A stretch of DNA of 64,000 bases from Acidicapsa acidisoli. Its GTDB lineage: Bacteria > Acidobacteriota > Terriglobia > Terriglobales > Acidobacteriaceae. This document shows positions 59,262 to 64,000 of the stretch, in pieces. A program made the translations under genes and the position numbers. The notes beneath the pieces were generated by a model, which did no database searches, was not told the origin of the DNA, and saw only the letters and a list, made by a program, of their open reading frames with translations. The stretch spans positions 372,001-436,000 of the forward strand of contig NZ_JAGSYI010000004.1 in assembly GCF_025685625.1 (NCBI RefSeq), written 5' to 3'. Position 1 is the first letter of the stretch, and every line of letters begins with the position of its first letter.

Positions 59262-59571
59262 TAGAGCAACTTTAGCGAATGGCAAACTGCCATGTGTCGC
59301 GGAAACGTCTGCCACTTGTCAATTAATTGTCACTTCGCATGATACGGCTCAATTTCTGCTATGACAGCGGATGAGATCACGGAATCTGACGAGCAGGAAC
59401 GATTGCGTTACAAATTTACGGTCAATAAACAGAGCAACAATGCGGTGACAATCACCTTACAGCCACATGACAACCCTCGAAACCGAGCAGAATAAATTGG
59501 AAACAGTTCGTTGCCCCATTACTTTCACTATCTGGAAGTAGAGATGGTGCGGATTAACACACACTAATACC
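59262..59571. other. Divergent intergenic region between barrel and cytochrome genes
   Basis: About 310 bases hold the back-to-back promoters of the barrel/cytochrome pair and the plus-strand cytochrome. A 44-codon frame (59361-59495, MTADEITESDEQERL..., charged) is open but has no ribosome site, so I do not call it. The AT content is raised near 59330-59420. Confidence 0.5.
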
Positions 59572-60072
59572 GTGCCAGAACAGCGTGACAAGACGAGGAT
59601 TCTTCGTTTGAGCAGGGTCCAGGAACTGCGCGAGTCCGTGCTGCTAATGTTCTGCGAGCCCGTGCCTCCGGAACATGCGCGGTTGATCATGAACTGGACC
59701 AAACACACGATGCTGGTAGACAGCAAAACCGAGAGGAATCCATTAATAGACAATCCTGCGGGAGTCACTGACGGCAAGGAAGCATTCTTGCGTTATTGTA
59801 TCGTGTGCCATGGACTGGATGGCCAGAATACCGGCGTTCCCTTTGCCGATCGTATGTCTCCGCCAGTTCCATCGTTGGCAAGCAAAGATGTTCAGACAGA
59901 CACAGATGGACAGTTGAAGTGGATCATCGATTACAGAATCTGGCCATTGGGAATGCCCGGATCTAAGAACACGCTGAGCGACGAGGAAATCTGGCCAATT
60001 GTCCTTTACCTACGCCACTCGCCGCCTGCGGGCAACCTGGGCAAACCGGAGATATACACACTAACGCGATGA
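59572..60072 (+). CDS. c-type cytochrome domain protein without a visible export signal
   Basis: This protein of about 166 aa has one heme site, CIVCH (residues 76-80), within DGKEAFLRYCIVCHGLDGQNTG. A likely axial Met lies in PLGMPGSKN (near 127), and the C-terminal helix is EEIWPIVLYLRH. This is a normal class I cytochrome c core. The first 65 residues are polar and lack the transmembrane stretch that heme attachment in the periplasm needs, so the true start may differ or the 5' end may be damaged. It is divergent from the barrel/cytochrome pair, perhaps part of the same electron path. Confidence 0.7.
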   Translation: MPEQRDKTRILRLSRVQELRESVLLMFCEPVPPEHARLIMNWTKHTMLVDSKTERNPLIDNPAGVTDGKEAFLRYCIVCHGLDGQNTGVPFADRMSPPVPSLASKDVQTDTDGQLKWIIDYRIWPLGMPGSKNTLSDEEIWPIVLYLRHSPPAGNLGKPEIYTLTR

Positions 60073-60242
60073 GTGTCGCTCAGCTTAAATCGCCGATGGC
60101 TCGGCAATGTGTTTTCGCTGATCTGCATTCATGCCTCCAATGCGCAGCGATAGTTTTGGATTTTATCCGCGGGTAGCGATACAAGATTGGACCCTTTCGA
60201 TGATAGATCGTTACCTGGTTCAACCTCACGGGAGGAGTGGTC

Positions 60243-60434
60243 ATGCTGTTGTTGATGCTCTTGCTTACGCTGCGTATGGGGATCCGGGGCATTACCATCA
60301 CCAGATTGGGCCATGCCATTATATCTCTCCTGCTGTATATCCCGCTGCTTCGTCACCTTCCAGCTAAACCGCCTGCCGATGAGACTCTTGCATCGCTAAA
60401 GGACTTCGTTGACACAGTCGAGGTGACCTCATGA
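60243..60434 (+). CDS. Small membrane protein ahead of the polysaccharide genes
   Basis: A 63-aa frame with GGAGGA 6 bases before its ATG. It has one or two hydrophobic segments (MLLLMLLLTLRMG and AIISLLLYIPLL) and a polar tail (DETLASLKDFVDTV). Its stop overlaps the ATG of a 29-codon frame (60431-60520, MISFVVTNGARPPYLA), which in turn overlaps the glycosyltransferase start. Such chained overlaps suggest translational coupling or the eroded end of a larger gene. No family recognised. Confidence 0.45.
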   Translation: MLLLMLLLTLRMGIRGITITRLGHAIISLLLYIPLLRHLPAKPPADETLASLKDFVDTVEVTS

Positions 60435-60516
60435 TTTCGTTCGTTGTGACCAATGGCGCTCGGCCACCCTATCTAGCTCACATCCGTTTGTTCAACGTCG
60501 ACCTAGGAGTATCCAC

Positions 60517-61704
60517 GTGAAGGTTCTGATTGCGCTCGCTTCCAGTTCAGGCCAGCTTTCGGGCGTGCAGCGCCACGCGATCAGCCTGGCACGCTGCTTA
60601 CTTTTGCGCCGTGAGATCACTGCCGTTCACTTGGTGGCAGCACCGTGGCAACATGGCTTTGTTCGAGATTCGGCGCCTGTCGGCGATGTGCGATTGCATC
60701 TCCATAACGCACCTATTGGCAATAGTGCTCTTAGCAGGAACCGTTGGTACTTCTTCCACCTACCACAACTGGCAAAGGATCTGGGCTGCGACGTTGTTCA
60801 TCTCGCCTATCCCATGCCTGTCATCCGCCGCGCATTCCATTGCCCGGTAGTCGTCACTCTACACGATCTTTACCCGTATGACATCCCGGATAACTTCGGA
60901 TTTCCAAAAGTACTCTTCAATCGCTTTGCATTGTGCATATGCCTTAATGCCGCGAATGCAATTACATGCGTGTCGCGGTACACGTTGTCCCGACTGGAGG
61001 AGCTCCAGCCCGCACTTGTATCGGCAAAATCACTCGTTATCTATAACTCTGTCGAACCACCAAAGATTCCTCCGACAGGGATCTCTCCACCCCAATGGAA
61101 AGATCAACCCTTCCTGCTCTGCGTCGCGCAACATCGCCGAAACAAAAATATCGCACTTGCATTACGAGTTTTTGAAGCACTCCTCCGTACCCAGCGGCTT
61201 GCACTGGAAACACGATTGGTCATTGTAGGAATTCCGGGCCCTGAGACATCGGCGATCGAACAGTTTGTCTCAACCGCTGGCCTAAAACAAAACGTTGTCT
61301 TTCTGAATGGAGTTTCCGATTCGCTTCTGCATTGGTTCTATCGAAACTGTTTACTGCTGCTAGCTCCTTCGACTATCGAAGGCTTCGGCCTTCCCGTTGC
61401 AGAGGCGCTTCAGGCCGGCTGTCCGATCGTCTGCTCAGACATCTCGGCCTTCCGTGAGCTAGGCGGAGATTATTGCCACTATGTCGAACTTGGCCCAAAA
61501 GAGGCTGAAGGATTTGCTGATGCTGTATGTGCAGTAGCTGACCAAGGGCCCCGAGAGCCGGTCGCGATGCGTCACCTTTCCGCCGAGGTGATTTCAGCTC
61601 AGTACTTGAAACTCTACAGTTCACTGTTATCTGCACCCGACGTACAAGCCAGCTTACCGGAGAAGCCTGTCTTGTCTTCGCCCGAAAGGCACTTCCCTAC
61701 ATGA
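60517..61704 (+). CDS. Family 4 glycosyltransferase
   Basis: This 395-aa GT-B fold glycosyltransferase transfers a sugar from a nucleotide donor, probably onto a growing exopolysaccharide. The N-terminal domain has LSGVQRHAISLARCL and TLHDLYPYDIPDN. The donor-binding domain has LCVAQHRRNKNIALALRVFEAL and, near residue 287, STIEGFGLPVAEALQAGCPIVCSDISAFRELGG, the EX7E-type signature of GT4. The GTG start has AGGAG 9 bases ahead. The stop overlaps the next gene (ATGA). First intact gene of a polysaccharide cluster. Confidence 0.9.
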   Translation: MKVLIALASSSGQLSGVQRHAISLARCLLLRREITAVHLVAAPWQHGFVRDSAPVGDVRLHLHNAPIGNSALSRNRWYFFHLPQLAKDLGCDVVHLAYPMPVIRRAFHCPVVVTLHDLYPYDIPDNFGFPKVLFNRFALCICLNAANAITCVSRYTLSRLEELQPALVSAKSLVIYNSVEPPKIPPTGISPPQWKDQPFLLCVAQHRRNKNIALALRVFEALLRTQRLALETRLVIVGIPGPETSAIEQFVSTAGLKQNVVFLNGVSDSLLHWFYRNCLLLLAPSTIEGFGLPVAEALQAGCPIVCSDISAFRELGGDYCHYVELGPKEAEGFADAVCAVADQGPREPVAMRHLSAEVISAQYLKLYSSLLSAPDVQASLPEKPVLSSPERHFPT

Positions 61705-62528
61705 GCCGCAAACTTCAACACGAAACAGCAAAAGTCCTTGGCATCCCGGTGGAACCATTCGACATGGAGAGCGCAGTTGCACGTGTCCAAGAAGAATGTG
61801 AAGGTCAGCGGAAGGGCTACATATGCTTCATTGGTGTACATGGAATTATGGAGGCCCAGCGGGATCCCGAGTTGGCACAGGTCTATGCACGAGCGACCCT
61901 GCTGGTGCCTGATGGAATGCCCACGGTGTGGGTAGGGCGCATGCAAGGTTTTCGCAACATGCAGCGCGTTGCCGGACCAGATCTGATGCAGGAGATTTTC
62001 CGACGTGAGGAGTTTGCACACCGCACTCATTTTCTTTACGGGGGTAAGCAAGGTGTAGCGGCTGATCTCAAATCGACCATGAGACGGCGCTTCCCCTGGG
62101 TGCGAATCGTCGGCACATACACGCCGCCATTCCGCGATCTAACTCCAGAGGAGGAAGAGACTGTAACCGCACAGATACTGGCGTTGAAGCCAGATATGAT
62201 TTGGGTGGGAATCAGTACGCCTAGGCAGGAGCGCTTCATGATGCGAATTCTTCCGCTGCTCGATTCCTGTCTGCTGTTCGGCGTTGGCGCAGCTTTTGAC
62301 TTCCACACAGGCCGCATCAAGGATGCTCCGCAATGGGTGAAGCGAGCCGGACTGCAATGGCTGCACCGACTCATTCAAGATCCGCGCCGGCTTTTCTGGC
62401 GTTACCTTCGGAATAATACAGCCTTCTTGTGGCATATCTCGCTGCAACTCACAGGCCTACGCACCTACCTGCAGGCGGAGATTAACGCATCTTTTGCAAG
62501 TAGGTCGCAGACGATCGCTGACCAGTAA
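61701..62528 (+). CDS. WecG/TagA/CpsF-family glycosyltransferase
   Basis: This 275-aa GT26 glycosyltransferase transfers an N-acetyl-mannosamine-type or uronic sugar to a lipid-linked primer. Family landmarks are LGIPVEPFDMESAVARV, LLVPDGMPTVWVGRM (catalytic Asp), HFLYGGKQGVA, PDMIWVGISTPRQE, GVGAAFDFHTGRIKDAPQWVKRAGLQWLHRL and the basic end DPRRLFWRYLRNN. It overlaps the GT4 gene by 4 bases, so both act in one assembly line. Confidence 0.93.
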   Translation: MSRKLQHETAKVLGIPVEPFDMESAVARVQEECEGQRKGYICFIGVHGIMEAQRDPELAQVYARATLLVPDGMPTVWVGRMQGFRNMQRVAGPDLMQEIFRREEFAHRTHFLYGGKQGVAADLKSTMRRRFPWVRIVGTYTPPFRDLTPEEEETVTAQILALKPDMIWVGISTPRQERFMMRILPLLDSCLLFGVGAAFDFHTGRIKDAPQWVKRAGLQWLHRLIQDPRRLFWRYLRNNTAFLWHISLQLTGLRTYLQAEINASFASRSQTIADQ

Positions 62529-62612
62529 ACATTTAGACTCTTCTGAGATCGCTATGTAGCTCTGGCGTAAGATGGACATCCAAGGAATATCAATCTTAAC
62601 AAGGGAACTGAA

Positions 62613-63635
62613 ATGGCCGTAAGCAACAGACAGATGGGAAACCCAACATCCAACACAACCGAGGAATACAAGCCGATCAAGCCACAAGAAAGCCTGCTTT
62701 CCGATATGAAGTTGCCTCTTCGCAAAATGTTATACCCTCTAGGTTATGCTGTTGAGATCATAACCAACGACCCGGATGTACTGGAGGCAGCGAACGAGAG
62801 TTTCGGCCACGCGCGGTTTCGACGCGAATGCAAGGTATTGAAGATACACGTCGGAGTCAGTGACGGCGTAAGCTCTGAATGCCCTCCAGAACCCACAAGA
62901 CGTCAATACAACCACCTGTATTCGCTCGTTGCAGACGTTGACAATCAGGCTCTTCTGGACCTGACAACCTGCACCAGCTTTGTGTGGCTGACGAAGGCGA
63001 CTGTAAACAACAGGCTCTACCTCAGATACAATTTTCTCGAAAAAGCCGTCTATCTCTTGCTTGGCGCATCGGTTGTAACCGATCTGCATGCCGCCTGTGT
63101 AAGCAAGAATGGCAAGGGGATCCTGCTCTGCGGTGACTCGGGCGCGGGGAAATCAACACTCTCCTATGCCTGCGCGCGTGCTGGATGGACCTATACTTCA
63201 GACGACACCAGTTACCTGATCAACGATGCTGAAAGTCCACGGGTCATTGGCCACTCCCATCGCGTTCGCTTTCGTCCAGCCGCGAAGGCTCTCTTCCCTG
63301 AATTGGAAGATCGTTCGTTGACGCCGCGTCTGGAAGGTAAGCCCTCTATCGAGGTTCCAACCTCCGAGCTTCCAGTCCTAATGACACAGAGCGAAGCGAC
63401 AGTGGATTCGATCGTCTATCTCAAACGTTATCCGTCAGCAAGAGGAATGCTGATCCGACTGCCGGCGGGAACAGCAACAGAACGCGCTTGTGGTGAGCTG
63501 TACTCAGCAGGAGAGATTCGCGAGAAACACAAAAAGATACTCGTGCGACTTTCTGAGATTCCCACATATGAGCTCCGGTATTGCAACCTTAGCGATGCCA
63601 TCCAGCTTCTTGATTTCCTCGTCCATGGGAAGTGA
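62613..63635 (+). CDS. HPr-kinase-like P-loop protein of the polysaccharide cluster
   Basis: This 340-aa protein has an HPr kinase C-domain fold. The Walker A GDSGAGKSTLS lies near residue 174, and a HprK-like WTYTSDDTSYLI lies about 25 residues on, with the DD pair that binds Mg2+/substrate in true HprK. The N-terminal 150 residues do not match the HprK N-domain, and the HprK signature that follows in the real kinase is not seen. Such HprK-like proteins are often found in exopolysaccharide and peptide-export clusters with an unknown phosphate acceptor. It may regulate or tag a partner in sugar assembly. The ATG at 62613 lies 84 bases after the WecG-type gene stop. Confidence 0.8.
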   Translation: MAVSNRQMGNPTSNTTEEYKPIKPQESLLSDMKLPLRKMLYPLGYAVEIITNDPDVLEAANESFGHARFRRECKVLKIHVGVSDGVSSECPPEPTRRQYNHLYSLVADVDNQALLDLTTCTSFVWLTKATVNNRLYLRYNFLEKAVYLLLGASVVTDLHAACVSKNGKGILLCGDSGAGKSTLSYACARAGWTYTSDDTSYLINDAESPRVIGHSHRVRFRPAAKALFPELEDRSLTPRLEGKPSIEVPTSELPVLMTQSEATVDSIVYLKRYPSARGMLIRLPAGTATERACGELYSAGEIREKHKKILVRLSEIPTYELRYCNLSDAIQLLDFLVHGK

Positions 63636-63893
63636 GTTAACTTAAAGGTTTGGCTGTGGATTCATTTGCAGCATCCGCGGGATCTTAGGGGACAACCCCA
63701 CGACGAACAATAGCTGTAAACCATACGCTTCAGCCACAGTCCGTGCTGTAAAGCAGTCCTTTCGAGTTTTCCTCCCACGAGGGATCAATCTGCGTATACC
63801 GGACATCTGCGATGCGAACCGTGTTGCCGGCCACTTGATTGCACAAACACAGATTCCATACGCTCCGGTCGAACCGGTTACAAGCCAAGCTAC
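63636..63893. other. Gap after the HprK-like gene
   Basis: About 260 bases with no gene-like frame that I can support on either strand. It may hold the promoter or leader of a gene that begins near the right edge. Confidence 0.5.
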
Positions 63894-64000
63894 GTGCGTC
63901 GAGCGAGAGGGCGCGGAAATGGTGCGATCAGCAACGTCGATGTCTTCACTCGCAGCCTCCTTATACTTGTCGTTTCTTCATTGTTGATTGGACTTTGCGG
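63894..64000 (+). CDS. Possible start of a membrane protein cut by the window edge
   Basis: A frame from a GTG at 63894 stays open to the end. It gives a basic opening (VRRARGRGNGAIS) and then a membrane-like segment (NVDVFTRSLLILVVSSLLIGLC). That is the shape of a polysaccharide sugar transferase or export protein N-terminus, which would suit the cluster. There is no strong ribosome site, so this is tentative. Confidence 0.25.
   Translation, partial: MRRARGRGNGAISNVDVFTRSLLILVVSSLLIGLC

Noticed and set aside
59361-59495. 44-codon charged small frame
   Set aside because: No ribosome site and no family; may be chance in the divergent promoter region.

Overview
The window looks like chromosome of a diderm, GC-rich soil bacterium, most likely an Acidobacteriota (Terriglobia/Acidobacteriaceae-like). 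The reasons are the GC-rich codon use, an LpxD gene (lipid A), TonB-less outer-membrane barrels, and several small protein types that recur in that group: a zinc-ribbon mini-protein, the 'TPPDTRSNTQR-FVPR' family and a signal-bearing AtpE. The assignment rests on protein resemblance from memory, not on a search.

Layout. 0.07-5.5 kb (+): a six-gene purine-catabolism operon takes hypoxanthine/xanthine to allantoin (three-subunit xanthine dehydrogenase, UraD, UraH, uricase). 5.5-11.0 kb (-): a convergent histidine-utilisation operon (hutF, hutU, hutI and an M20 amidohydrolase), without hutH. 11-14.4 kb (-): a polysaccharide sugar transferase, then the Fo half of ATP synthase (AtpZ-like, AtpI-like, AtpB, AtpE). 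14.5-17.1 kb (+): lysS, carrying a low-GC foreign-looking segment, and a YmdB-type phosphodiesterase. 17.2-22.4 kb (-): a zinc-ribbon mini-protein, an exported unknown, a CPBP-like membrane protein without catalytic residues coupled to accA, and an aldo/keto reductase. 22.6-26.7 kb (+): an exported multicopper oxidase and an exported phospholipase-C-type phosphoesterase. 26.7-35.4 kb: dnaE, two mini-proteins, a CCA-adding-like nucleotidyltransferase with a long acidic then Lys/Ala-rich tail, lpxD and a lipoprotein. 35.6-44.1 kb: two diguanylate cyclases, glutamate formimidoyltransferase, a PagL-like barrel, YebC and an FkbM methyltransferase. 44.2-50 kb (+): a GH31 alpha-glucosidase, a DUF1990 protein, a Phd/PIN toxin-antitoxin pair, purQ and a CpsB-type tyrosine phosphatase.

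50.1-60.4 kb is accessory ground. It holds a broken WD40 gene, ggt, the N-terminal stub of a tyrosine recombinase, a pectate-lyase-like exported protein, the C-terminal stub of an IS6-family transposase, a PhyH dioxygenase, a RibB lacking its RibA half, and a cytochrome c / outer-membrane barrel pair with a divergent second cytochrome c. 60.5-63.6 kb (+) is the start of an exopolysaccharide cluster (GT4 glycosyltransferase, WecG/TagA glycosyltransferase, HPr-kinase-like ATPase), which probably continues past the right edge.

How it works together: purine and histidine breakdown sit tail to tail and both yield nitrogen. Two different enzymes for formiminoglutamate (HutF here, FtcD 29 kb away) suggest two exits from histidine degradation. 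No tRNA, rRNA, CRISPR array or recognised riboswitch was found.
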